From: Euglena gracilis
Lineage: Eukaryota > Euglenida > Euglenophyceae > Euglenales
Direction of reading: 5' to 3'
Assembly (NCBI GenBank): GCA_039621445.1
Contig: CP154956.1
Coordinates: forward strand, 34,383,437 to 34,447,436
DNA: 64,000 nt
The notes below the pieces were generated by a model, which saw only the letters and a program-made list of their open reading frames with translations, had not been told where the DNA came from and did no database searches. Made by a program: the position numbers and the translations under genes. Below, piece after piece: positions 27,947 through 39,500 of this stretch; positions within the stretch are counted from its first letter, which is position 1; every line of letters begins with the position of its first letter.

Positions 27947-30900
27947 CTTCCGTTCTGCGTTTTGAACTGGCTGCCAGCGATTGCTGGAAGTTGCTTCTGC
28001 CTTTGGCTGTCCCTGTGGCTGGTTGGCTGGCTCCTGTGAATTGGTTTGCTGAGGCTGTGGTTCAGTTTTCGGTGCTGCTGGCTGTGGCTGTGTGGTTGCC
28101 CTTTGCCTTTTCCTTTCCCGCTACCCTTCCCAGAATCGTATCCTTTCCCAGAGTTGTATCCCTTTCCTGAATCGTGGCCTTTGCCGTAATTCTGATTCCA
28201 GTTCTGGTTCTGGTTCCAGTTCTGGGTTGACCCCCAGTTTTGTCCTTTTCCCTTTCCTTTGCCTTTGCCCCAGTCGTTCTGTCCCCAGTCTGACCAGTTG
28301 GTGTACCGTCCCTCGCCAGGCTGTTCTGAAACTGCCATGGGCACCTGCTGGCGTGGAGAAGGGGGTCTGGGTTTTTCGGGCGTTGGGGTTCGAGGTCCAG
28401 GGGAGTTGGGTCGGGATCTGGAAGGTGGTGTCCGACTTCTGGATTTTGTTTTCTCCTCCTCCTTTACTTCCCTGACGTAACCCCTGCGGTCCATCGACCG
28501 TGATCTGTTTTCACGAGGTTGGTTCTGCCAGCCGTTGTACCCCCTACCCATGGGATCTGACTGTTGTTGGCACCTGAGTTCGGTTTCCACACGTTGGAAC
28601 AGTTCATCCAGAGTCAGTCTTGCTTGCACCTGTGTGAAGTGGGGTTTATGTCCAGTCAGCAGCGTTGAACCGTTTTTCATCAGGAGCAGTTCAGCAGCTC
28701 TGCTGCTGTGCAGTTGGATCCTGAAGTTTTGTCCGTCCCGCGCCACCTGAAAATTTTCACCTGTGCCCACTGTTGCTGCCACCAGGTCACGAACGTCTTC
28801 CGTTGTTGCATCTGGGACGTTTGTAATGTTCGTGACCCCTTTCAGTTTCAGTGTCGGTCTGTCCTGATTTCTGCGGTCCTGTTCCCTGATGCAGCTTCTG
28901 CGTTGCGTTTCAGGCATTTTTTCAGCCACCAGGTTGTAAGCGTCTTCCTCTGATGGATTTTCCAGTCTGCTGTAGAGGAGTTTGAAATGGGCCTCAAACT
29001 CCCTCCACGCTTCCAGTGTCAGTTTTCCTTCCGTTTTTGGTCTCAGGTTTTTCAGTTCGTCTTTGATGGCTGATTGTGTGTCTCCACCGTATTTCTGGCA
29101 CATCCAGTTCCAAAATTCCTGGTATTTTATTTTCTCACCGCGTTCCTGTCTGCGTTGTAGTTCCAGTTTGCTTGCACTGTCCAGGCTGCCCTCCAGCAGT
29201 GACAGTTTCAGGTCATCGGTCAGGGACCCCTGACCGGCTGACACACGTTGCAGGTGCATCGGAAATTTCACGGCAAAATCTGCGAAATTCCCCTGCAGTG
29301 TTGGTCTTACCAGGTATTTTGTCATTGCCGCGCCCACTGGACCCAGCAGCAGCCCGAAGGATGCTGCCGGGGCCGTTGCCACGGGTGCCACCACTGTTTC
29401 CTCTCCTATGTGGTGGATGGCAGTTTGGGCAGACCCCACCTGGGGTCCCACCCAGGTTGCTGTGGCTGTGTTCTGAGTTTCTGTTTCGTCTGCCCACATG
29501 AACAAGCCCCGAGTCTGGGACTGTGAGTTTTGTTGTCCTGTCACTGGCTGTGAAGTCTGTTGAGTCGGCTGGGTTGGCTGTGGTGCTGGGCTTGTCGGGT
29601 TTGTCGTAAGAGCTGAGCTGGTCGGGGCCGGGACTGCAGTCGGCCGTTGTTCTGTTTGTCGAGTCAGTTGGGCAATTAACGGTGTCAAGGCAGTTTTTAG
29701 TTCTTGCTGGATGAGCTGCCCCACTAGGGAAGCCGAGTTAACGGTCCCCAGTGCTGCAGCTCCTCCTTCCGTTTTTGGGTGTGGTGTTTCGTCCCCCCAG
29801 TGCTGGCTGCTCTGGCAGAACATACCTGTCAGGGGTTGTGGGGTCCCCGTCCCCGTTTGACAGGCCTGGGGTTCTGGGGTCCCGTACCCTTGGTTTCCTG
29901 CGGGCTGGCCCCTCAGGGCTGGCGGTGGCTGGGCCAGGGGTTGTGGGGTCCCCATCCCCGTCTGCCAGGCGTGGGGTCCTGGGGTCCCTGTCCCTTGTTG
30001 TCCTGTGGGTTGGCCCCTCAGGGCTGCCGGGGGCTGGTTCTGGGTTGTGGGGTCCCCGATCCCCGTTGGCCCGCAGCCCTGTCTGCCCCCTGGGGGGGCT
30101 GTTCTGTTCGTTGGGCCGTTGTGGCTGCCCCTGGCTGTCCAGCCTGGGTCCTCGATGGAGGCCCACTGGCCAGGGGGCTGGCCGCTGACTCTGGCCCGAA
30201 GGCCCCTGTGCAGGCTGGGCGAGAGGAAATGCAAAGATTTTCAAAAAGTTTGGGTATTTCAGCCAGGCTAGGGCTGGGGGTTGTGATTTGCTGGGTGGTT
30301 TGCCTTTCCAGTTTTTCAGTCAGGTTTTCAGTCGTTTTTGTCACAGTACTGACTTTTCTGTCCAGGGTCACCAGCTGTTCTGTCCACCGTTTCTGCTGTG
30401 TTTGAAGTTCCGTGGTCAGAGAATGTAAATGCTGCCAGATGCCGTTGTCATGTGTCTCCCGTTCTGCAGTTTTTGTTGTCAGACCAGCCAGTTTTGCTTC
30501 CAGTTGACCGACCCTGGTTGTCATTGAGCCAATGGCAGATGTCATTTCCAGCCATTTGGCATGTTCAGATGTGGGATGTGTTCCCGTTTTAATTGTCCCT
30601 TTTTGTAGTTCACCCAGCTGATTTTGAGTAGTTTGGGCTGTTTCGTCCACCCTGTGACCCAGGTTGCCGACCTCCAGGTTCAGACGTTCAGTGCGTTGTT
30701 TGTGTTTTTCTTCGTTGGAGGTCAGGGTTTCCACTTGTCGTTTCAGTCTGCCGATTTCCTCGTTCAGCTGTGTAATCTGCTGCTGCTGATCTGGGATTTT
30801 CTGCAGTTCGACCAGTTTTTTGTGCAGGTAATCACAGTTTTGGATTGTTGTTGTCGTTTTTGTTTCCTGCTGCTGAACCCGTCCTGCCAGATTTCCGATT

Positions 30901-32277
30901 TCACTGCCCATGTCCTTCTGAATTTTCTCCACCACACTGCTGATTTCACCTCTGAGGTTTTCAACTTTTCTGGATACTGTTGCCACGGTTTCGTCCACTT
31001 TGCTCGTCACCGTTTGGACTCCGCCTGTGACTCCTGCAACCCGTTCTTCTGCCACAGCCAATCTCTGTTGCAGTTCTGCAGTTGTTTTCTCGTTTTCTTG
31101 CTGTCGGTGCAGTAAACCAACCAGATGTTCACCCTGGTTCTGTGCGTTTCCACCTGCCATCTGCAGAAAACTGTGAAATTCCCTGAGTTTTTCACCCAGT
31201 GAGCCAGACATTTCCCTGATTGCTGTGATCTGCTGTGACATTCCGTTGAAATGTTCCTGGTACAGTCTGTTCTGGTTGACGGTCACCTGTTCCATGTTTG
31301 CCTGTGTTGTTGCCAGCACTGTTGTCAGTTCTTCGTGTCTGCCGTTTATTTCTGTCATGAGTGCTTCACCCTGTCTGTTCACTGTGGCGTGCAGTTCGCT
31401 GACCAACTCCGTCGTTGTTTGTTGCAGCTGCTGCAGAGTTTCCGCCGTTTGCTGATTCGTCTGCTCAGTTTTGTGTCTGAACTGTTGAAATTCCTGGGTC
31501 AGCTGTCCAGTATCGTACGCAAAGTTCGACCACCAGTCCCAGTCAGTGTTCTGGTTCTGTGGTTCCGGCTGTGGAATCTCGAAGGTTCCTGGTACGAAGC
31601 TTCAGTTTCACCCTGGAGGCGGTCTGGTTGTTCCGGGCTCTGTCGTACCGCCACCAGTGCAAAACTCCGGGTTCCTGGTTGCTGTGCTGTTGCAGTTTGC
31701 CAGTTTTGGTCGTTCTGAGTGTCCGTTTCTGGCTGTTGGTACCAGTTTTGTGGTGCAAACACATGTTCGTCGAAGTACAGTTCGTTTTTTTCGTCCAGTT
31801 CTGTGTAATCTGGTGCTGGACCGGTCTGTTCGGTGTCGTCCTGGTCCATGTGCACCATGGCAATGATACGTGGGCTGTCATTGCATGTCCGTGGCACTGT
31901 AATGTCGGTGCCGTCTCGTTCAGTTTCAGTCCACCTGTTGCTGTCCAGTGATTGGCACATGGCGGCAAAGCCATCTGCCGGCTCCAACACCCTAACGATG
32001 GCGGTTAAGGCAGCTGGCATTTCCAGTGTTTGGTTTATGGCTGGGAAACCATCCGCCTGCTCCAACACCCTAGCGATGGCGGTTAAGGCAGCTGGCACAT
32101 CCAGAGTTTGGTACATGGCTGAGTTGCCCTCCGCCGGCTCCACCACCCTAGCGATGGCGGTTTCGGCAGCTGGCATGTCAGCGTCAGTTTTTTCAGTTTT
32201 TGGTCGTTTTTCAGCTTGTTGTTCGTAGCCGCATGTTGGAGGGGAATCAAAATTGGGCAGTCTACCTCTGCGACCAT
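27944..32277 (-). pseudogene. gag: A2 gag with several indels
   Basis: Homologous to A1 gag from the ATG at 32277 to the TGA at 27944. Damage seen: a one-base deletion near 32250 (shared with A3), a 13-bp deletion near 31580 between short direct repeats, loss of one G near 30045 in the Gly/Pro/Gln repeats, and two extra bases near 28090 in the basic tail. Segments between the breaks retain the three 26-residue repeats, the coiled coil (about 31400-30200), the capsid-like region (about 29230-28750) and the GKG-rich tail. There is no zinc knuckle. Confidence 0.82.
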
Positions 32278-32344
32278 GTTGTAACCGTGGTGCCCGCCCT
32301 GGAGTTTCCAGTCCCTCGGGGCCGGCACCCCGTTGCGTAGGATC
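32278..32344 (-). promoter_or_regulatory. A2 leader with conserved hairpin
   Basis: The leader between 5' LTR and gag ATG has the hairpin at 32289-32329 with the same stems as in A1. Confidence 0.6.
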
Positions 32345-32753
32345 TTTTCCCTGCCAAGGGTGTTTTCAATTCCCCTCGCGGCTTGTTTTAAAAATTGCAT
32401 TTTCTTTTGTTTTGGTGGGTCTTTTTGGTGAAAACAGGTGAGTTGGGTGGCTCACACCTTTTCTTTGATAAAAAATCCACAAGACCAACAGCACAATACA
32501 AGCAATTCAGCAATTCCAATACCAGCACCAACGTAATGAACCACGTACTGTCCAGGTAAGAATGATAATTGATAACCAAGATAATTCAATTCTTGAACTT
32601 GAAACAGACAAAAACAAGACAGAGCCCTGTGCAGACAAATGGAGTCAGCTGCCAATAATTCCTAATAAGATTTTCCTAATCCTAACTGCGGAGTCATCAG
32701 GTTGGGTTGGGATAGGTTGTGTTGTTTTGGGCACTCAGCACCCCTGACTCACA
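32345..32753 (-). repeat. 5' LTR of A2
   Basis: A 409-bp LTR, partner of 20424-20833. One A is missing at its inner end (ttttccc instead of ttttaccc). Confidence 0.9.
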
Positions 32754-33407
32754 CCCCCAGCACGCAGTATTGAAGCTGGGGGACCTCAGCAGGCGGACAC
32801 ATACAACACACGACAAGGGTGTGCCAGCATACAACCCCCACCCACAGCCCTAAGGCTTCTAAAGAACCCGAAGAATGGTAGGAATTTAGAAGTGTCAAGT
32901 GGGAGAAATTAGGTGCTACAATTTTCCATCTTTCCATCTGCTGATGTTTCAGAATAATCTTTCTTGCCTAATTTACTTGTCGCATCACCAAAGACTTTTC
33001 AGAAAAGTGAATTCCCAGCAGATTTTCATGGGTTACCACTCAATTTTCAGACCCGAGACGATTTTTCAGACTCAACTTGGCCAGTTTCAGCACGAATTAC
33101 AATGAGGACCCAGAATTTTCTGGAATTTTCTGAAGTCTCCCCAAAGTTTTTGCCAACGGCATGTATTTTCAGCAAGATTTATTGTGGGGGGCAGGGTCTC
33201 ATTCACAAAGTGGCACGTATTTTCCCCCACAAAGAAACCCAGGCGTTGTCTCACCCAATGATCTTTCAGTTTTCCTGAAACGAGTGAACCCCCCGATTGG
33301 ATGGGGGGGGACCAAATTCATTCAGAAAACACGAAACGAGAATTTTTCTCAGAATTTCATCAGAAATTCCTCAAGAAGGGGGGGCGTGTCAAAAAAATTC
33401 TTGAGAT
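32754..33407 (+). pseudogene. C1 leader and eroded gag start
   Basis: No intact frame. Short pieces resemble the C2 gag start, for example DFSDSTWPVS at about 33059 and QNFLEFSEVSPK at about 33111, against the QNFSG and DFSETSPR pieces of C2. The coiled-coil part present in C2 is missing. I take it as the remnant of the 5' end of C1. Confidence 0.4.
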
Positions 33408-34127
33408 GTGACGGAAGCACCGCTCCCAAACCCCAACCACACAGCCTGTGTAATCAGAGCACCGTGTAAGTGTTGTGGTAAGGTTGGAAATAATGCCTCC
33501 AACTGTTGGACAAAAAATCTGGATGCAAATCAAGCTTCCCCCACACCCAGTTTCGGGCCCCATGCCCATGGGGGGGGAGGACGAGGCAAGGGGGGCCGGA
33601 CGACCAATTTTAAAGACAAAGGTTGGCAAATTGCCCAAGGAAAAAGTGGTGGCCAACGGTTCAGGGGCAGCACTTTTGTTCAAGTGCCCCCAGCGCAAAA
33701 TTTGTTTCAGAAAATATTTGCGCCACAGTCAAACACTTTTGTGGACAAAGTCCAGCGATTTTTTGGATCAAAAGTACCAAAGGCTTTGAAGCTTTTTACG
33801 GGAACCAATTTTGGAGGAGGGGTGGACTTGACTTTTGCATCCGTGCCTAAAACAAAATATGGTCAAGACCCCACCATGTGTGAAAGAAATTTGGAGTATG
33901 CCGATTTTCACACAAAAATGACATTTTCCCACACCCTTTTTTTACAACCCCCCAGAAGTTTCATTAAAATTCCCCGAAACGACCTTATGAAGGACCGTGT
34001 ATTTTTGAAAGGGCTGATTTTTTTGAAGGTTGATTTTTGTCAATGTAGTCCTTTTGACTACAAAAAGCCCACTCGTATATGGGGAATGGTGGAGGGTTTG
34101 CTAAACCGTTTGTGGCCGGGTTTTTAG
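33408..34127 (+). pseudogene. C1 nucleocapsid and C5 methylase remnant in one frame
   Basis: This 239-codon frame begins with a zinc-knuckle-like CKCCGKVGNNASNC, in which the histidine position holds Asn, then a Gly/Arg-rich stretch. From about residue 120 it aligns with the C5 methylase of C2: KALKLFTGTNFGG (motif I), then ASVPKTKYGQ where C2 has ASVPCTEYSR, then CERNLEYAD, and finally VDFCQCSPFDYKKPTRIWG. About 35 residues after motif I are deleted and the catalytic Cys is replaced by Lys, so this methylase is dead. No stop separates it from the Gag part. Confidence 0.7.
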
Positions 34128-35040
34128 TGCAAGTTCACCATCCCCGGGCCCAAAAGACATTTCAACCGTTTTGGTGGAAACATTTTTGGTGGGACGTCAC
34201 ATAAGAAACACCGAGTCCCAGATTTGGTCATTTTTCAGGTTGACGGGAAAGAGGAAAGGCATATTCCAAAGGGGGAGGGTTTGGTGTTGGTCCCCCAGGG
34301 TAACCCCCTACGAATGACCCATGGCGACAGCGAATTTTGGATTTGGATGAACCCCAGATTTTGGGAAACGGTGGTGGAAGTGGACAATTTTCAGGTGTAA
34401 AACAAAGACGTGAGGGTTGACACGCATTTTGAACCCCCTCAATTTTCCCAAGTGGAAAAAAGTGAATTTTTTCAATTTTCTTCCGCCCGTTTGGGGAAAG
34501 CGAAGAAAATATGGGTTGAACGGTCGACCAATGAAAATTTTGAGTCTGCCGATTTTTACCCAAGGCACAAAATCTGACGTTTTTATTGGGCAAGTGTGGG
34601 AGGTGGAATATGTTCAATTTCACGGGTTGTGTTGTGTGGAAGAGAAGAATAACGTTGGGATGAACAAAATGGGGATGAGCCCCACTCATTTGGAGGCGAA
34701 TGAGTGGGGGGCGTTCCAACGAAAAGTTGATGTGTTTTACCGACATAATTTCAGGGAATTTAAAGGTGTTATTTACGGAGAGGACGTGGAACCCAACCCC
34801 CCCCGAAAAGGACGGTGTGCAGAATTTTCAGAGATTTTTGGGAAAGAAACTTGCCCAGGCATGGGACATGGCCAACGATTTTGTCGGCGAGGCTCCCGTA
34901 GGTACCCCCCAAGTAATTTTGGGTTCGGAGGAACAATTTTTGGAATGGCAAGGAGATGAGAATTTCACAGATTTGGATTTTCTTTTTGAAAAGCAAAAGG
35001 TGGACAAATTTTCCAAATTTTCCACATTTTTTTTCTAGGA
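34128..35040 (+). pseudogene. C1 DAM-like methylase remnant and following pol debris
   Basis: The pieces align in order with C2: KKHRVPDLVIF near 34203 (KWRVPEKLVE in C2), FWIWMNPRFWETV near 34335 (VWLNPPWTLW, the catalytic motif), then in another frame LPPVWGKRR and TQGTKSDVF near 34560 (PPGTKLFEV). The second proline of the motif is lost. Downstream, to about 35036, an acidic frame ends in LDFLFEKQKVDKF and has no match I recognise. The order, C5 then DAM-like, is as in C2. Confidence 0.6.
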
Positions 35041-35998
35041 GGTGCAAATTTTGGGCCAAGATTTGAGAGATGGCCCGGAAGGTCACGGGTTAATGTGACC
35101 CCCCCCACAAAAACGGATCCATAAGACACATTCCCGCTACGTTTGTGGGAAAAGTGATGAATTGTCATTGCGGGGGGCCAATCCCGCGGTTTGCGGGGTT
35201 GTTTTCGTTGTTTCTGATTTTTGGTGTTTGGTCGCGACAGGCAACAGATCACGAAATTAAACAATCATCACAAAAAAAGTTGCAACGCTTCAAAAAAAAG
35301 AGGGTAACTTGCTCTTTAAAGAGGGATTAAGAAAAAACCCCAACAAAAAGGGCCCAACGAACAAAAAATAGGGTGTTTGCTCCTTGTGAGAAATACTCCG
35401 TAACGGAAGGCAAGCCTGACAATAAAAAAACAACCCGAAGCCTAACAACCAGATTTCTTGAAAGACGGTTGGTCAAAAAAAAAAGGTTCGCAAGGGTTGG
35501 AAACGCGAAACCACGCCTAGGCCCCATTGCGGCTCGGCGTGCAACTTTCGAAGTTGCAACCCGACCCGCCTTGGGTGCCCGCAAAGTGTCATTTTAAGCA
35601 TGAGTGTCGCGTGGTGTGTGGGGACAAAAAACCGCATACCTTATTGTGATTGTGAACACACGACTCACACATACGCGGTACCGTGGCGGCGAAGGAGCAC
35701 GGTATGAGGCGACGGGCGGCGTCACCGCACCGTTGCAACGCACCGTGCGCCACCCCGTTGCTCCACTTTTACGTTGCACCCTCTCCCCACGGGGTGCGGT
35801 GTGGCCCGTTGGGCTGTCCCCCCCCCCCGCCGTTACTTACGCGGGGTGGCCTTTTGGGCTGCCCCCCCCCATTGCTCTTACCAACCGCCCACATTCAACT
35901 TCATTTGTTCGCAAACCAAATTGTTTCTTTTGTGCGGACCCCTTCTTTTTTACTTACGTTTTTCAAAATCTCCCCTGAGATTTTTCTAAGCGGGGGAG
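35041..35998 (+). other. No gene seen; probable 3' end of C1
   Basis: About 960 bp without convincing coding capacity. It contains C homopolymers at 35820-35831 and 35864-35873 within an imperfect duplication (gggctgtccccc and gggctgccccc). It ends with the purine tract gcgggggag at 35990-35998, directly before the LTR start, which fits a polypurine tract. Confidence 0.45.
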
Positions 35999-36117
35999 TG
36001 TAAAGGGGTCTTAACCCAAAATTTGGGCAAAATTTGCCTGAGTGGGGCCGAAAATCAGTAAAATACCACCTTTTGGTTTTCAGTCGAATTTAACCTAGGG
36101 AAAAGATTATTATGGTT
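35999..36117 (+). repeat. LTR start fragment cut by A3
   Basis: 119 bp starting TGTAAAGGGGTC match 19692-19806. The repeat is cut at ttatggtt by the TGTGAGTC end of the A3 LTR, which shows that A3 inserted into this LTR. Confidence 0.65.
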
Positions 36118-36527
36118 TGTGAGTCAGGGGTGCTGAGTGCCCAAAACAACATAACCTGACCCAACCCAACATGATGACTCTGCAGTTAGAATTAGGAAAA
36201 TCTTATTAGGAATTATTAGCAGCTGACCCCATTGTCCCTGCACAGGGCTCTGTCTTGTTTTTGTCTGTTTCAAGTTCAAGAATTGAATTATCTTGGTGGC
36301 AATTATCATTCTTACCTGGACAGTACGTGGTTCATTACGTTGGTGCTGGGTTTGGAATTGCTGAATTGCTTGTATTGTGCTGTTGGTCTTGTGGATTTTT
36401 TATCAAAGGAAAGGTGTGAGCCACCCAACTCACCTGTTTTCATTAAATAGACCCACCAAAACAAAAGGAAATGCAATTTTTGAAACAAGCCGCGAGGGGA
36501 ATTGAAAACACCCTGGGCAGGGTAAAA
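36118..36527 (+). repeat. 5' LTR of A3
   Basis: A 410-bp LTR from TGTGAGTC to cagggtaaaa, of the same subtype as the A2 LTRs. It has no partner within the window. Confidence 0.88.
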
Positions 36528-36594
36528 GATCCTACGCAACGGGGTGCCGGCCCCGAGGAACTGGAAACTCCAGGGCGGGCACCACGGTTACAAC
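36528..36594 (+). promoter_or_regulatory. A3 leader with conserved hairpin
   Basis: The leader between LTR and gag ATG. The hairpin occupies 36543-36583 with all stem pairs intact. Confidence 0.6.
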
Positions 36595-39500
36595 ATGGTC
36601 GCAGAGGTAGACTGCCCAATTTTGATTCCCCTCCAACATGCGGCTACGAACAACAAGCTGAAAAACGACCAGAAACTGAACAAAACTGACGCTGACATGC
36701 CAGCTGCTGAAACCGCCATCGCTAGGGTGGTGGAGCCGGCGGAGGGCAACTCAGCCATGTACCAAACTCTGGATGTGCCAGCTGCCTTAACCGCCATCGC
36801 TAGGGTGGTGGAGCAGGCGGATGGTTTCCCAGCCATGAACCAAACACTGGAAATGCCAGCTGCCTTAACCGCCATCGTTAGGGTGGTGGAGCCGGCAGAT
36901 GGCTTTGCCACCATGTACCAATCACTGCACAGCAACAGGTGGACTGAAACTGAACAATTCGGCACCGACATTACAGTGCCACGGACATGCAATGACAGCC
37001 CACGTGTCATTGCCATGGTGCACATGGACCAGGACGACACCAAACAGACCGGTCCAGCACCAGATTACACAGAACTGGACGGGAACAACGAACCGTACTT
37101 CGACGAACAGGTGTTTGCACCACAAAACTGGTACCAACAGCCAGAAACGGACACTCAGAACGACCAAAACTGGCAAACTGCAACAGCACAGCAACCAGGA
37201 ACCCAGAGTTTTGCACTGGTGGCGGTACGACAGAGCCCGGAACAACCAGACCGCCTCCAGGGTGAAACTGAAACTTCGTACCAGGAACCTTCGTACAGCT
37301 CGTACGAGATTCCACAGCCGGAACCACAGAACCAGAACACTGACTGGGACTGGTGGTCGAACTTTGCGTACGAAACTGGACAGCTGACCCAGGAATTTCA
37401 ACAGTTCAGACACAAACCTGAAAGGACGAACCAGCAAACGGCGGAAACACTGCAGCAGCTGCAACAAACAACAACGGAATGGGTCAGAGAACTGCATGCA
37501 ACAGTGAACAGACAGGGTGAAGCACTCATGACAGAAATAAACGGCAGACACGAAGAACTGACGACAGTCCTGGCAACAACACAGGCAAACATGGAACAGG
37601 TGACCGTCAACTAGAACAGACTGTACCAGGAACATTTCAACGGAATGTCACAGCAGATCACAGAAATCAGGGAAATGTCTGGCTCACTGGTGAAAAAGTC
37701 AGGGAATTTCACAGTTTTCTGCAGATGGCAGGTGGAAACGCACAGAACCAGGGTGAACATCTGGTTGGTTTACTGCACCGACAGCGAGAAAACGAAAAAA
37801 CTACAGCGGAACTGCAACAGAGATTGGCTGTGGCAGAAGAACGGGTCGCAGTAATCACAGGCGGAGTCCAAACGGTGAAGAGCAAAGTGGACGAAACTGT
37901 GGCGACAGTGTCCAGAAAAGTTGAAAACCTCAGAGGTGAAATCAGCAGTGTGGTGGAAAGAATTCAGAAGGACATGGGCAGTGAAACCGGAAATCTGGCA
38001 GGACGGGTTCAGCAGCAGGAAACGAAAACGACAACAACAATCCAAAACTGTGATTACCTGCACAAAAAACTGGTCGAACTGCGAAAAATTCCAGATCAGC
38101 AGCAGCAGATTACACAGCTGAACGAGGAAATCGGCAGACTGAAACGACAGGTGGAAAACCTGACCTCCAACGAAAAAAAAACACAAACAACGCACTGAAC
38201 GACTGAACCTGGAGGTCGGCAACCTGGGTCACAAGGTGGACGAAACAGCCCAAACTACTCAAAAATTGCTGGGTGAACTGCAAAAAGGTGCCATTAAAAC
38301 GGGAACACATCCCACATCGGAACATGCTAAATGGCTGGAAATGACATCTGCCATTGGCTCGATGACAACCAGGGTCGGTCAAATGGAAGCAAGACTGGCT
38401 GGTCTGACAACAAAAACTGCAGAACGGGAGACACATGACAACGGCATTTGGCAGCATTTACATTCTCTGACCACGGAACTGCAAACACAGCAGAAACGGT
38501 GGACAGAACAGCTGGTGACCCTGGACAGAAAAATCAGTACTGTGACAAAAACGACTGAAAACCTGACTGAAAAACTGGAAAGGCAAACCACCCAGCAAAT
38601 CACAACCCCCAGCCCTAGCCTGGCTGAAATACCCAAACTTTTTTAAAATCTTTGCATCTCCTCTCGCCCAGCCTACACAGGGGCCTTCGCGCCAGAGTCA
38701 GGGGCCAGCCCCCTGGCCAGTGGGCCTCCCTCGAGGACCCAGGCTGGGCAGCCAGGGGCAGCCACAACGGCCCAACAAACAGAACAGCCCCCCTGGGGGG
38801 CAGACAGGGCCGCGGGCCAACGGGGATCGGGGACCCCACAACCCCAGAACCAGCCCCCGGCAGCCCTGAGGGGCCAACACACAGGACAACACGGGACAGG
38901 GACCCTAGAACCCGAAACCTGGCAGACGGGGATGGGGACCCCACAACCCCTGGCCCAGCCACGGCCAGCCCTGAGGGACCAGCCCGCAGGAAACCAAGGG
39001 ACGGGGACCCCAGAACCCCAGGCCTGTCAAACGGGGACGGGGACCCCACAACCCCTGACAGGTATGTTCAGCCAGAGCAGCCAGCATTGGGGGGACGAAA
39101 CACCACACCCAAAAATGGAAGGAGGAGGTACAGCACTGTGGACCGTTAACTCGGCTTCCCTGGTGGGGCAGCTCATCCAACAAGAACTAAAAACTGCCTT
39201 GACACCTTTAATTGTCCAACTGACTCGACGAACGGAACAACGACGGACTGCAGTGCCGACCAGCCCAGCACTTACGACAACCCGACAAGCCCAGTACCAC
39301 AGCCAACCCAGCCGATTCAACAGATTTCACAGCCAGTGACCATACAACAAAACCCACAGTCCCGGACTCGGGGCTTGTTCATGTGGGCAGACGAAACAGA
39401 GACCCAGTATTCAGCCACGACAACCTAGGTGGGACCCCAGATGGGGTCTACCCAAACTGCCATCCACCACATAGGAGAGGAAACAGTGGTGGCACCCGTG

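Larger units (their letters stand above)
20424..32753 (-). mobile_element. Element A2, full-length family A retrotransposon
   Basis: A second family A element of about 12.3 kb with LTRs of 410 and 409 bp. The LTR pair differs by about 12 substitutions and one indel by eye, so it is older than A1. It has the same order as A1: LTR, leader hairpin, gag, TGA, DAM, C5 methylase, protease, RT, RNase H, integrase, chromodomain, 3' UTR, LTR. Its pol carries one frameshift and five nonsense codons; gag carries several indels. The flanks are a family A leader on the left and C1 on the right, without a visible target duplication. Confidence 0.92.

Noticed and set aside
35327-35998. Open frames on both strands before the LTR fragment
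   Set aside because: They are short, low-complexity or homopolymer-driven and have no motif.
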